A stretch of 64,000 bases of DNA from Amyloporia xantha (GCA_036971615.1 JAYKKR010000001.1:2790001-2854000); one strand, 5' to 3'; numbered from the stretch's first letter, positions 1 through 12,350 are shown. Notes: generated by a model not told the origin, from the sequence alone. A program made the numbers and translations.

Positions 1-2253
1 GAAGCGATACTCGCCTAGTACCGCAGCTACCATAAATCTCTTGGATGATCGGGTCGTGCCATTCGACCTCATCGTACGCCTTCTCGAGTGCATCTGCTTT
101 GAGAACCAAGCCTATGTTCCTGCTTCTCAGGCCGTTTTAATCTTCATGCCAGGGATGGGGGAGATACGGAAACTCAATGATATTCTTATGGAGCATCCCT
201 CGTTTAGTTCAGATGCCATGTTCAAGATTTATCCTTTACATTCCAGTATTTCCAGTGAGCATCAGGGTGCTGTGTTCGATATCCCTCCTCCAGGAGTCCG
301 CAAAATCGTCATAGGTATGTCGGTGATCTGAGAAATCATTCCTGATTTTGACCACGTTGCTGCAGCGACAAACATTGCTGAAACGGGTATCACTATCCCT
401 GATATTACTTGTGTAATCGATACTGGGCGGCAAAGAGAGATGAGGTCAGAGTCTCAACTTATAGCAGCTCTAACGTGGTTACTGACAATTGAAAACACCG
501 TAGATTTGATGAGAAGCGGCAGATCAGCAGACTAGTGGAGACATTCGTTGCTAAAAGCAATGCGGCGCAGAGACGTGGACGCGCAGGACGAGTCCTATCT
601 GGGTTATGCTTCCACTTGTTCACAAAACTCCGTCATGATACCAAGGTAGGCAGGAAAACCATCACGCGAGAAGTCACCTTAACGGATCCCCTTTCTGCTG
701 CAGATGGCCCCACACCCTGATCCTGAGATGATGCGACTGAGTCTGAGTGATCTCGCTTTACGCATCAAAATTATGAAGGTCAAGCTGGGAACATCGATCG
801 AAGATGTCCTCTCCAGAGCGCTCGATCCACCACTGTCCGTAAACATCCAAAGAGCTGTTTCAGCCTTGGTTGAGGTTCGTCATGATCTCCTCAAAGTATG
901 TAGTATTCTCAATGTGCTATCAGGTCCGTGCTTTGACTCCTTCCGAGGAGATCACACCGATGGGCCGCCTCTTGAGCAAATTACCAACTGATGTTCATCT
1001 TGGAAAATTCTTGCTTATTGCCTCTCTGTTCCGCTGCTTGGATCCCGCGCTTACCATTGCCGCTACTCTCAATGCCAAATCTCCGTTTATCTCACCGCTA
1101 GGCCTCGAGCACGACGCCGATCGTGCGAAGTTGTCTTTCCGAATTGGTGCGTCTTTGGGACATATGGTTCATGTCTACGCGCTGACATGAAGGATCACAG
1201 AGAATTCCGACTTCTTGACAATTCACAATGCGTTTGCGAGCTGGCGCCAGGCTTGCGCGAACGGGGTTGCCCGCAAGTTCTGCAAAAACAACTTCTTGAG
1301 TCATCAGGCAAGCGATGTGCAATAATATCTATATGATTAGCTCATTTGTGTCGATTAGAATCTGCAACAAATTGAGGAACTGCGACAACAATTTCTGGGG
1401 CAAGTCTCTTATCCAGCTGCGCCAACTTTGCATACTGACGCATATGACAGATATCTGGTCGACTCGTCGTTCATTCGAGTTGATCAAAGCTTTGTCAGGG
1501 AGCTCAGCAGGTAAGCACTCGCCTTTCATCCCACTCAGACGACGCTGATCTGCATAACAGAGCGCGTTACGGTCGTGGAAAACCGCGTTTTGTGCCCGTG
1601 CCCTCAGAGCTGGATTCCAATTCCGGAAATGTATTCCTGATGAATGCCGCTCTCACAGCGGGTCTCTATCCGAAGATACTGTCGGTAGATCCATCGAATG
1701 GCTCCATGCGGACCATCACGAACAACCAGACCGCCTCTTTCCACCCCTCCTCCATCAATTTCGGTAGGAGAGTGAAAGACTTCGGAGTCAACCATCTTTG
1801 CTACTTCACCCTGATGTGAGTGAATGCAGAAAAGTGGTGACTCTTCGAATTGACGCACTTTGTTAAAGGCACTCCAAGAAATTATACGCTTGGGAAACTG
1901 GCCCTGTGGATGACACAGCACTGCTCTTGCTATGTGGAGAAGCAGAATTCAAGGTAGGTTCTGGTCTCATAAATCACTGTTCTCTGCTCTTCTAATGACG
2001 TTCTCTGCAGCTGATGTCCGACATCGTGTATATCGACCGCAAAATCAAATTCCGTGTCCCGTCAAAATCTGGCATTGCTATGAAAATTCTTCGAACCCAA
2101 ATAGGGTCTCTCTTGTCAACGCAAATGCGTATAAAGCCACTGGTGGAACCGCAACTGCTCTGGAACGATGTTGCAATGATGGTATTAGGGAAAGTGAAGC
2201 CTCGCGATCCAGCAGAACGGCAAGAGAACATGGTGGTGGTGGTGAACAGATAG
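1..2253 (+). CDS. DHX29/DHX57-like DExH-box RNA helicase, 3' part
   Basis: The 5' part lies outside the window. The visible part runs through helicase motifs V and VI ([11 protein letters not shown] at about 370-405 and AQRRGRAGR at about 565-590), the winged-helix/ratchet (HA2) region at about 700-1180 and a C-terminal OB-fold region ending with the TAG at 2251-2253. Introns of 48-60 bp restore one frame throughout; the one at 1308-1358 uses a GC donor (CAG/GCAAGC) and a TAG acceptor. Known for the family: DEAH/RHA helicases unwind RNA or RNP with ATP, and the DHX29/57/Ylr419w group is linked to ribosomes and translation initiation. The HA2 plus OB architecture supports the DEAH/RHA class; the subgroup is inferred from overall resemblance. 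A TIR element begins six bases after the stop. Confidence 0.85.
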
Positions 2254-2257
2254 TCAT

Positions 2258-2949
2258 TAGGGTGTTCCACAGTAGGGTTTCCGCGCAGTTTCCGCTCAGT
2301 TTCGAGCCAGATTCCATTCTGGTTTCCGACTGCCCGAGATGCCCGAGATGCCCGAGAATCCGGCAAAGCCCGGAAACTGCGTTTTCAACTTTGATTAGGG
2401 CGTTGGAAACTGGAGCTCGAGTATGCTCGCCACGCCTGTATTTGTTCGGGTTTGTATTAGATAAGCAGGGGTACCTAACCACATGACCGTCTGTGACAAA
2501 CTATGCAGATAGCCTGTAAACCTCATTAATTCAGGTAATGAGGGATGTAGTGCCATAAGAAGTTGTTAGAAGTATTGAAAATATATTCTCTCCCTTTATA
2601 TAGCCTTGCAAATGAGATGTAAGGACAATACTTACAACTTAGCAGCCATCTGTGCCGCACTTTTGTGACATGGCCAGCGATGATTTTTAGCAGTGGGTCA
2701 CACTATGTCACATTGAGATTATCATGTATCTAATCGATCTGCTTATCTAATACAAACCCGAACAAATACAGGCGTGGCGAGCATACTCGAGCTCCAGTTT
2801 CCAACGCCCTAATCAAAGTTGAAAACGCAGTTTCCGGGCTTTGCCGGATTCTCGGGCATCTCGGGCATCTCGGGCAGTCGGAAACCAGAATGGAATCTGG
2901 CTCGAAACTGAGCGGAAACTGCGCGGAAACCCTACTGTGGAACACCCTA
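2258..2949. mobile_element. Non-autonomous TIR DNA transposon, copy A (688 bp)
   Basis: The first and last ~215 bp are near-perfect inverted repeats: GGGTGTTCCACAG at 2260 and its complement ending at 2947. Both ends are flanked by TA, as expected for a Tc1/mariner-type target duplication. The arms contain short GATGCCCGA iterations. The interior has no transposase. Copy B is a diverged member of the same family, sharing interior blocks such as the stretches around 2640-2720 and 3520-3600. The superfamily is inferred only from the TA flanks. Confidence 0.85.
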
Positions 2950-2950
2950 A

Positions 2951-3817
2951 TAGGGGTATCCACAGTAGGGTTTCCGCCCAGTTTCCGCCCAGTTTCGAGC
3001 CAGATTCCATTCTGGTTTCCAACTGCCCGAGATGCCCGAGAATCCGGCAAAGCCCGGAAACTGGCGAATCAACTCTGATTTGGCCGTTGGAAACTGGAGT
3101 TCGACGCACCTGCATTTGTTCGGGGTTGTATTAGATAAGCAGAGGTACCTGACCACATGACCACCCGTGACAAACTATGCCGACGGCACTGAGGGCGATA
3201 AACGATGTTTGTGCTCCGAAAAGGCATGTAAACAGCAGGTTAATTTTGTGGCCAAAATGTTCGGTTGCCTGATATTTTAAATAAAACTCGCTGATTGGAT
3301 GAAGACATAGGAGCATTGTATGTTTTCGTAGCATGGCCGGCGGCAAGCATATTTAACCGGTTCAGACTGTATTCAATATCCTGGACATTCATTCTTGCCC
3401 CCAGTGTGGCCTGGACACCTTAATAATAAGAGATGTAGTGCAATAGAAAGTTTGTAACAGTATTGGAAATAGATGATCTCCCTTTCTATTGCGTTTAAAT
3501 TGAGTTGTAAGGACAATGTTAACAATCTAGCAGCTGTCGGTGCCGCACTTTTGCGACGTGGCCAGCGAGGATTTTAGCAGGGGGTCACATCTCGTCACAT
3601 CAAGATTATCCCGTATCTAATCGATCTGCTTATCTAATACAACCCCGAACAAATGCAGGTGCGTCGAGCTCCAGTTTCCAACGGCCAAATCAGAGTTGAT
3701 TCGCCAGTTTCCGGGCTTTGCCGGATTCTCGGGTATCTCGGGCAGTTGGAAACCAGAATGGAATCTGGCTCGAAACTGGGCGGAAACTGGGCGGAAACCC
3801 TACTGTGGATACCCCTA
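2951..3817. mobile_element. Non-autonomous TIR DNA transposon, copy B (863 bp)
   Basis: Inverted arms of about 200 bp run from GGGGTATCCACAG (2953) to its complement ending at 3815, flanked by TA at 2951-2952 and 3816-3817. It follows copy A with only one base (A, 2950) between the two TA flanks. The interior (3160-3620) matches copy A in blocks but is longer, so A is probably an internally deleted relative. There is no coding potential beyond arm-derived shadows. Confidence 0.85.
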
Positions 3818-4031
3818 ATCTTATTCTCTGTATCCTGCCTGTACTCTTACATCTGCCTAATTCATCTACATTGTTCTAATTCATTTGCATTGCTCGATAG
3901 CTTCACTCCAATCCCAAGAACCCTCTGCACACGTCGAGAAAATCGCGGAGTAAGGAGTAGGCATAGATTGCATGAACGGGTACCGATACGCGTATAGCAC
4001 GACATAATGATAGCATGACGACAATGACACC

Positions 4032-4637
4032 CTACTCCTCGTCCTCCTCATCAGCGCCGCTCCTGCAACACAGATGTCAGTTGGAATATCAATGCCGGAT
4101 AACCAAGACACATACTGGATATTGTAGAATCGAAGCTGGTACGAGTCCTTTGACGCCGCGACGACGCTGCACAGGGCAAAGTCAGATTTGCCTCAAAAAT
4201 ACCATGACCTCCTACTGACCGAATCCAGTCGCGGAGGGTGTTCTTCTTGAGGAACTTTTTGGTGAGGTACTTGAGGTAGCGCTTCGACAAGGGAACGTTA
4301 GACGTAACGGTGATCTTCACGTCGCCTAAGAGGACTGTAAGTCGCTTAATATGGATCACACTGCAGAGTTCATACCATCACGGGAGATCTTTACACTTTC
4401 GCCGAGCTGACCAGTCTTGCCATCGACCTTGATTCGGTCGTGCAAGTACTTCTCGAAAGCCGCACCGTCGAAGACACCGTCGCTGGCTGGCTTGGAGTAA
4501 TCAATGACGAACTTGTGCTTAGCAGCAGCGGCTTTTCCAGGGGCGGCCTTGGGCTAAGAGACACAGGAAGAAAAAAGAAACCCAGTGTGAGCCTACTGAG
4601 AAGAGAACTCAGCAAAGCAGTACCGGGGACTAACCAT
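4032..4637 (-). CDS. RPL22: 60S ribosomal protein L22 (eL22)
   Basis: Five exons on the minus strand join into 122 codons: 4637-4635 (only the ATG), 4553-4376, 4325-4220, 4166-4116 and 4062-4032. All junctions are GT-AG. The product begins [16 protein letters not shown], contains [20 protein letters not shown], ends in an acidic tail (ADEEDEE) and has the length usual for eL22. It is a small rRNA-binding protein of the large ribosomal subunit. An intron directly after the start codon is common in fungal ribosomal protein genes. CT-rich sequence precedes the ATG. It is divergent from CBF5. Confidence 0.96.
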
Positions 4638-4930
4638 CTTGAAGGCGGGACGAGAAGAGTCGATCTTGAGGGGATGGGGATTGTCTGTGGACTTGCTATA
4701 GCGAAACTCAAGCCAGGACTGATAGGTAAGTCACGTGTACAAACTGTACAGTTCTATTATTTTGGTTTAACAAATGGCAATTGCCGAGTACTGACTGTTT
4801 TTAGTCTAAGACCTCACAAAAAGTGAATAATTTTGACAATTTTGAATTCAGAGGATTCTCACGATGAATAGGTCAGAGTGCTGTTAGAAGTTGCGAATTG
4901 GATCGTTCAGCGCTCAAAACTTCGACGACC
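4638..4930. promoter_or_regulatory. Shared divergent promoter region of RPL22 and CBF5
   Basis: Only 293 bp separate the two start codons, so both promoters must lie here or overlap the neighbouring 5' leaders. The stretch has pyrimidine-rich leader sequence on the RPL22 side and AT-rich sequence around 4745-4850. No clear TATA box or known binding site was recognised. Both products serve ribosome production, which makes co-regulation plausible but unproven. Confidence 0.6.
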
Positions 4931-6710
4931 ATGGCTCCCGCCAACACTCTCACTCGCGAGCAGGTCGCGTCTGCTCAGCTCAAGGGGGACTATGCTATTC
5001 AGTCTGAGACGTCCGCGCCGAAACTGGACACTTCCCAGTGGCCTTTGCTCCTGAAAAACTATGACAAGCTGCTAGTGCGCTCTGCACATTTCACACCCAT
5101 TCCATCCGGCTGCAGTCCTTTGAAGCGAGATATCACTATGTATATCAAGTGAGTAGATCAACTTGGTGTTATTTTTTGATGCTCAACATTGCTTTACAGG
5201 TCGGGGGTCATAAACTTGGACAAGCCATCAAACCCGTCGTCTCATGAAGTAGTCGCCTGGCTCAGACGCATACTGAGGGTAGAAAAGACCGGTCACAGTG
5301 GTACTCTGGACCCTAAGGTCACTGGGTGCTTGATTGTTTGCATTGACCGCGCAACAAGGCTAGTGAAGTCGCAGCAGGGTGCGGGAAAGGAGTATGTCGC
5401 TGTTCTTCGTCTTCATTCAAGCCTACCCAATCCTGCCGCCCTCCCCCGCGCTATTCAAACTCTTACTGGTGCTTTGTTCCAACGGCCGCCACTCATTTCG
5501 GCCGTCAAGCGTCAACTTCGTATACGCACAATATACGAATCCAACCTCCTGGAATTTGACGAGAAACGCAATCTCGCCGTATTCTGGGTGTCATGTGAAG
5601 CAGGCACATACATTCGGACACTCTGTGTACATTTAGGATTGATATTGGGTGTGGGTGGGCATATGCAGGAGCTGCGTCGAGTGAGAAGTGGAGCGTTGAG
5701 CGAAAACGACAGCATGGTCACCATGCACGACGTCCTGGACGCACAGTGGGTCTACGACAACACAAGAGATGGTATGTTTTCTGTGCTAAGAACAAATAAT
5801 GAAATCACCTCACCGTCATCGCTCCAGAATCGTATCTGCGGCGTGTCATCCGACCACTAGAGTCGTTACTCATTGGCTACAAGCGTATTGTCGTCAAAGA
5901 CAGCGCTGTGAATGCCGTTTGCTACGGCGCGAAGCTGATGATTCCTGGCTTGTTGCGCTACGAAGCCGACATCTCGCTCAACGAGGAGGTTGTGCTCATG
6001 ACCACCAAAGGTATGATTATTTGGTGTAGACGTGAACTCTGCGGCTGACCCATTTGTAGGCGAGGCAATCGCCTTGGCTATCGCTCAAATGTCGACGGTA
6101 GAGCTTGCAACGTGCGATCACGGTGTGGTCGCGAAAGTCAAACGGTGTATTATGGAACGCGATACTTACCCTCGGAGATGGGGCCTCGGCCCGCAAGCAC
6201 TCCAAAAGAAGAAACTCATTAAGGAGGGGAAACTGAGCAAGTTCGGAGAGAAGATTGATGGTGTTACACCGGCGGAATGGAGTCGCGATTACGTCGATTT
6301 CTCCCGTGAGGTGAGTATCTGTTTGTCTACCATGAGTTCGCCAATACCTATATTTGAATCTCAAGCAGCAAGAGGCTGGTCCATCAGCAGCAGCAGCAAT
6401 AGCAGCGACCCCGGCAGTGGCTGTTGTTGAGAGCACCCCAGCATCTAGCCCGTCAAAGGAGAAGGAGAAGAAACGCAAGCGAAAATCCGAGATACCAGAT
6501 GCGGACGGAGACATCTCAATAGTAGCGGATGCGAACGGCGAGGCTGAGGACGAGGCTGCGCGCGCAGAGCGCAAGCGGTTGAAGAAGGAAAAGAAGGCCA
6601 AGGAGACTGCGGAGAAAGACAACGAGGAGGAAGACGAAGATGCGCGGCGGGAGAGGAAGCGGCTAAAGAAGGAAAAGAAAGCGCGAGAGTCGTTAGGTGG
6701 CGAGTCGTAG
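4931..6710 (+). CDS. CBF5: H/ACA snoRNP pseudouridine synthase Cbf5 (dyskerin)
   Basis: Five exons encode the TruB-family catalytic protein of H/ACA snoRNPs, which converts uridine to pseudouridine in rRNA and helps pre-rRNA processing in the nucleolus. Visible parts in order: the DKERLIN-type N-terminal domain ([15 protein letters not shown]), the catalytic motif [13 protein letters not shown] with its Asp (about 5295-5330), the TruB C-terminal helices, a PUA domain (exons at 5828-6010 and 6060-6310), and a Lys/Glu-rich tail with repeated [10 protein letters not shown] blocks typical of Cbf5. The start at 4931 gives the usual short N-terminus; an in-frame ATG at 4898 could add eleven residues. 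It diverges from RPL22. Confidence 0.96.
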
Positions 6711-7193
6711 TGTTCGACACATTGGCCACATTAGCTTAAGAGGCCACGTTTCTTCCGTTCCCTAAACTTGCTCGATCACATGAAGTGTAAGTACTTGGGA
6801 TCGATTTTTGTGGCATAGCGGAAAAATGTAATCATGCCTCCTCTTTCGGTGGCATACGATTGTTTACTCGACCAGCTCATAGGTAGCTATCCCCTGTATC
6901 TTAGTCGCGTGCTTTTTATTGCAGGTTATTCTACCCATATGACATCTGAGGTTAAACGTAGGACTGACTAGCCCATCATGGAAGCCATTCATAGATGTAC
7001 AGACTGAGATAGTGGTAAGAGGCAGAGAAAAGCTGCCCGAATCATAAACAACATTATATAGGTAATAAACATCTAGGATAGGGGAATGTCCCATTACATG
7101 TCCCTTCCTATCATAGCTTTACTCTGTAGTATTCCCGGAAACCAACAAAAGAACACGACCCTTGAAAAATACTTAGAAAACTGCGACCGACAC
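6711..7193. other. Convergent intergenic region
   Basis: This is the 3' flank between CBF5 (+) and the cupredoxin gene (-). It is AT-moderate, with no convincing ORF, repeat or RNA gene. It presumably holds both 3' UTRs and polyadenylation sites. Confidence 0.6.
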
Positions 7194-8754
7194 TCAGAGA
7201 AGTGCAGCAAGAATTGCTCCGGCTAATCCCAGACCGAGCACAAGGTTCGTGCTGAAACGAGCGCTGGCACTACTGCTGGACCCACCGTCGGTTGCACTAG
7301 GTGACGCGGGCGAAGCGGAGGAGCTGCTAGATACACTGCTGCCGTTGAGTTCTTTCGCAAGTGCCTGGAACGCACTAAAATTGCGAGGGCTATCTGCAAC
7401 AGCATTCACGGCGAATACCATACCCTCCCCGCAGTGGCTGGCGCCAGAGGGTGTGTGTTGCTTGCACTGTCAGCGAGTTATATATGAACAAATGACCGGT
7501 GCACGGGAGAGCAGGGACCTACGTAGAACCAAATAGGGGCAGTGTCGTTGACAGTGACATTGAAGGTGGGGAACTCAGTAGCGTTAGCAGCCACAGGCAT
7601 ACTGTTAAGCGTAATTGAGTGTGGGGTGAAGGTTAAGCGACTAAAGTGTACGTACAACCCGGAGTCCAATCCGATGATTTTGTTAGTTGTATTATTCGTC
7701 AAAATCCGACACGGGTCGGAGAACGAAGATTGTGTAGCTGTGTGATTCTTCTGGTGGCTATGTCACCGAGGAGAGTAAATATTTATTCTGCACGAAATTA
7801 TTATCACTTACAACTCGAACACGACCACATCACGAGGCTCAGCGGTGATATATGATGGACTGTAGGTTAGCTGGCCGTCTGAGCCTCCGACAATGACATT
7901 GTGTACCGTGCCACTAAGGGAAACCGGCGTCGGCTCTGGAGAGCCAATGTACGACGAGTACACGGTCGTCCACGACGACGCCTCGACCGTGATTGTCTCG
8001 GTAGCCACAATTGGCGTAGGCTCGGCGGGTATAGTGACACTCCCATACGCGGCGGTGGTCCAAGAGCCAGACGCAGCAGATGTGGCAATCGCAGATGCTG
8101 AAGAGGCAGCTGCCTTAAATTGGGCTCCCTCGGCAAGAGCATTGTCGAGGTAGTTTGCGAAAGAGGTCGCCGTGCCGTCCGCGCCCGGATTCACCGCAAC
8201 TACCATGCCATTACCACAGTGGCTCTCGGGTGTGTTATCTGCTTGGCGACAATAAACCCAGATCGGCTTCGTCTGCAGGTGATGAAATCTAGGTGAGAAA
8301 TCCTTCGTCAAAGTAAGGGTTAATAAATACACACATCGTTGACAGGGATGGTAAACGTCGGGAAGTTGTCATTTTGATTAGCGGACACGGGCATGCTGGG
8401 TGAGCGTAAATGTAAGGTAAAACTTCGATTAGTACCGCGACACTCACAATCCAGAATCGAAGCCTCCAGCCAATTCGTGACATGGATCGGCAAACGAAGA
8501 CTGAGTCGCTGTGTGGTTTTTCTGGTGGAAATGGAAGACGACCTGGTCTCCGATAGAAGCAGACTGTATTACGCCCAAAATAATAAATATGAAAGCAAGA
8601 AATCGCGCTGTCAGAGACCTACAATGAAACTGGGCGTATAGGTCAGGCTTCCTTCAGCACTACCAACCGCGATATCATGCACGGACTGGGCGGAGGCAAA
8701 CCTGGCCAACGCCAGGCCTGAGAGTACGGTTGCAGCGGAGAAAAACATGAACAT
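7194..8754 (-). CDS. Secreted GPI-anchored protein with two cupredoxin domains
   Basis: The product starts with a hydrophobic signal peptide (MFMFFSAATVLSGLALARFA), followed by two tandem plastocyanin-like domains. Each has a first copper-ligand region with HQKNHTATQSSF and a second with the His-Cys-Gly-x-Gly-Met signature (SHCGNGM near 8210, SHCGEGM near 7430), which fits type-1 copper ligands His-Cys-His/Met. A Ser/Thr/Ala-rich linker joins them. The C-terminus is Ser-rich and ends in a hydrophobic GPI-type signal (LVLGLGLAGAILAALL). At least five introns interrupt the gene. Fungal proteins of this class sit on the cell surface or wall; their redox role is mostly unknown. The two domains are clearly internal duplicates, with exon borders in similar places. 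Confidence 0.88.
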
Positions 8755-9613
8755 GGGCGTAAAGTGAACATATGACTACAGAACAAGAACAGAACGCGAA
8801 TTATATATGTCAAGCACAAAGGAGGTGGCTGTGGGTATGAAGCCAGACCATGCTGGGCGTATTGTCTTGCCTCACTTAGACGCCGATACAAGTTGGGCGA
8901 TCAGGGGTTAGCCAGTCGTGCAAACTTGCAGTTACTTGGTGCTGAGACAGCCTGCGCGGGTGTGTACCATGGTCGGAATATTCTAAAGAACTTATTGGAC
9001 AGGTTCATCTTGTCTCGATAGAATTTAATATGCGTGCTCACCTCGATGACTTGCGAAAACGCCTCAAGTCTATGACACCGTGGAAATCTGGCTGATAATT
9101 CCCGACAAGTGAAGATCTCCGCGATCGTTACGATGGCTACCTCAGTGGACGTATGCAATGCCATAAAACCAATGTCGCCTGGTCACCAAATTCACCGCGC
9201 GAATGATTTTGAATTGCTTCTCCTGTGTGCAAATAAGGCAGCTCGATTACTGCAAGCTCCGTGAAACACCGCTCTGCATGAAACAATCAGGACCAGGAGA
9301 TTCTAGATGCGACTGGTGCGGAGAGTTCTGCGAGTCACCAGTCCTCATTGCACAGCAATGTTCGCTAAGGACGTGAAGAAGACTGATCTGACCGCCCAAC
9401 GGCCAAATAGAGAACGCATAGTGTTGCTGTGATCGACTACGACATACATTCACAACTAGCCCATCGCTTCTGGAGGACAACACACTGCTCAAATTGTGAT
9501 GCCAACCGCTCTTCATAGGAAGCAGGAATTTCAGCAAAGGAAACAGATCGTCGCTCGGGACAGCTGAGTGCGAATGCACTTGCCCTTTCCGGTTCTGCTT
9601 TGGAGCGCATCTC
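8755..9613. other. Intergenic region upstream of the cupredoxin gene
   Basis: This is the promoter side of the cupredoxin gene, followed by sequence with no supported gene. Open frames here on both strands are short or lack family features. The stretch at 9240-9613 is the pre-existing target region of the LINE and continues past it at 15533. Confidence 0.5.
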
Positions 9614-9627
9614 AACCAGATATCTAA
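9614..9627 (+). repeat. LINE target-site duplication, left copy
   Basis: AACCAGATATCTAA at 9614-9627 recurs right after the poly-A at about 15519-15532. It marks the two ends of one target-primed insertion and fixes the 5' end of the LINE at 9628. Confidence 0.9.
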
Positions 9628-9843
9628 CGGGCGGAAAAGACCGCAGACAATGAGCGCCGCCGGGGAATTGCCGAGAGGAAGCGCGCAGAGAAGGCCGCAG
9701 CAAACGCCGCTGGAAACAGCGAGCGCGAGCTGAGCGCTTTCATCACGGACGAGTCCGAGAGGGAGCAGACGCCCCGCCCCGGACCGGAACAGGCGGAGTC
9801 TTCGGGCGCCCGCGAAGGTAGTATCGCCGAATATTCTGCATGA
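9628..9843 (+). pseudogene. LINE ORF1, C-terminal remnant
   Basis: An open frame of about 71 codons, rich in Arg/Glu/Ala and then Glu/Pro/Ser, starts at the truncated 5' end and stops with the TGA at 9841-9843. That stop overlaps the ATG of ORF2 (ATGA at 9840-9843), an arrangement typical of bicistronic LINEs that translate ORF2 by termination-reinitiation. No gag zinc knuckle remains. The in-frame stop at 9625-9627 belongs to the target duplication. Confidence 0.75.
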
Positions 9844-11887
9844 GTAGTCGTGACGAGGGAAACAATGGCGACATAGTCGCACAGTATGTACCGGCCGCTT
9901 CCACGCCACCCGGTTCGCATGTACGGGCTCCAGGTTCAACACCTGTCCCAAATGTATCTACTGTATCAGAGCAACCTGACGAGTTCCTATCTTTACGTTG
10001 TGTGAGCGCAAATGTCCAAAAGTCGGCGGACAATCTGGGCATGCTCTTAGAACGTAACCAAAATGCGGACATCATTTGTGTCCAAGAAATCTATTGGGGA
10101 AAGGTCAAACAGATCGCCTCCAGCAAGTCGAAAGACGGCGAAGCGTATGAGAATACGATTGGCCATCGATCATTCAAGTGCCTGGGCGCCTCGAAAGAGT
10201 CGCGTGTGGCAGTATATGTAAACAAGCGCTGGTCTAAAGCCAGTCCGCAAATACTGGCCAGTCGCGTCACCCACAGGGATTGCCTGTTGGTCACGCTCCG
10301 ATTACCCACAGGAGAGTTTAACATACTCAATGTGTACAATGACAGCGACCGCCACGAGGCGATCCAGTACCTCGGGAGCCGGGTCCATCAGCTCCCACCA
10401 ATTGCGTTTATGGCAGGGGACTTTAATCTCCGACATTCATTATGGGATAAGCGCACAGCGAATTCAGCGATACGACCTCCACACATTGCTGATTCAAATC
10501 GGCTCCTCGAGTTGGCACAAACCGACTTGGAGCTCACTCTCCTAAATGAGACAGATGGACCCCCTACATGGAGGTCCAATAATCAGGAACTCGCCCCGCG
10601 AGTTCTAGACTTAGTATGGATAGACCCCATTTACCTGGGTGACAACTATCTGAGAATAGGAATGGCGGATCGCCACAAGAGTGACCATGCGGTCATTCGG
10701 TGGGAAATGCCAATTGAAGTTCGGCCGCCCCCCACGCAGGGAATCCCGCGTGTGAGTGAGGAAGCGAACGAATTCGTTAAGGAAGTTACGAAGCTTATGT
10801 CGGAACTTCCCAGAGAATATTCGACATCTGAGGAAGTCGAACTCACGGGGGAGCTATTTGAGCGCTCCCTACAGCAACTGTGGACCAAAAATGCCAAAGT
10901 CAGCAGGCCAACTAAGCGCTCTAAATCGTGGTGGAATGCCGCGTGCGCCGAAGAAGCTGCAAAGCTTCGTTTGGCAAAGAGCGAACTAGATGCCGCCGGA
11001 GCAGCCATGCGGGCAGCGAGATTTGAGGTGGGCGAGCTATTCACCCATGATGAATTCAGGAGGGTACAAGGCTGCAAGGCCACAGTACGATTCTACCATG
11101 GCACCTTGAGGGCAGCGTGCCGCAAGGCAAAGAGGGAACATTTTGAGAAATTCATGAATGAGTCCCACCCCCAGTTAATCTCGGACTTTGTTGCCTGGAC
11201 AAAGCCGAGGAAAACAGATGTGGCCATCCAGCTCAAGCGGCTCGATGGCACGGCAGTAGAGACGCCCGCAGATCTCCGCGATGCGTTCCAGGAACAGTTC
11301 ACACCGGCCAATCCCCGGCCGGTAGACATGCAATTCGTGCATGACCTGCCTCAACGAGAAATCAGGTCATACGCGCCTATCAGTGAAGCAGAAATCCTGG
11401 AGAATCTTCGGGACACAAGCAACACATCAGCGCCAGGCCCAGACCACGTCAATTGGCTGTGGCTCAAGTGGATAGTGGGCGTATCTATGCGCCCAGATCG
11501 CGAGGACAAATCTGTCCGAGTAGTGCCGCAAGTAAGGGAATTCCTTGTTGCGTACTATAACGCATGCATGGACCATGGGATCTTTCCTAGCGTGTTCAAG
11601 CGATCTATAACGGTCGTATTGGCAAAGCCCAATAAGCCGGACTACTCCAAAGCAAAGGCCTACAGGCCAATATGCTTGCTCAACTGCCTGGGAAAACTCA
11701 TGGAGAAGGTGTTATCCCGGCGTCTGCAATTTGATGCCCAAAAGTACGGCATCATGCACATCAGCACTTTTGCATATTCCTGACACCCTGACAGCCCTGA
11801 CATAATTTCGTCAGGCTGTCAGAGCCGTCAGGCCACAGGGACATTAGTTTAAAACCGAATATAATAAGGAAAATAAAATGCACTCAT

Positions 11888-11952
11888 ACAGAATTGAACC
11901 CCAAGACTTAGACAAACAAGAAGTAAACATTAAGCATGACCACTACACCACA
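11888..11952 (-). other. tRNA-like pol III promoter unit, left arm
   Basis: On the minus strand a box A match TGGTGTAGTGG (11950-11940) is followed by a box B match GTTCAATTC (11899-11891), about the spacing of a tRNA gene. No complete cloverleaf can be folded by eye, so this looks like a tRNA-derived SINE-type head, not a functional tRNA. Confidence 0.6.
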
Positions 11953-12276
11953 AGACCATAAATATATAAAACTACTTAAACATTATGGTCTGAAGTTTCT
12001 CCAAGGGTTTCAATCTATTTGGACTTCAACAAATTTCGACTTTTTGACTTTTTTTATATTGAGTCAAATGAAGCCAGATTAGGGAAATACCAATTCAGAT
12101 ACAGACCTATGCAATGCTGATTATCTTCAAAACAATGTCAAATAGTATTGCATAGACTCCACCATTATAATATATCAGGTTGCATGTAATTCCAAGCCTT
12201 GTTAGAGTGCACATATTTGAAGACCCTTGGGGATTAATTATGATATATTGATTAAATAGTTAGCTTTAAATAAGCT

Positions 12277-12350
12277 GTTATGGTGTAGTGGTTATGTTGC
12301 ACTCATACTTATTATATATATTAATGCATGAGTTCAATTCCTGTGAATGG
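12277..12350 (+). other. tRNA-like pol III promoter unit, right arm
   Basis: Box A TGGTGTAGTGG lies at 12281-12291 and box B GTTCAATTC at 12332-12340, on the plus strand, mirroring the left-arm unit. The flanks also match (AATGGCATTTTATTTTCAG here, AGTGCATTTTATTTTCC in the left arm). The stem pairing is poor, so a working tRNA is unlikely. Confidence 0.6.

Noticed and set aside
9247..9951. 234-codon minus-strand ORF at the LINE 5' end
   Set aside because: It crosses the LINE border (9628), so it mixes host and LINE antisense sequence and cannot be an old gene.
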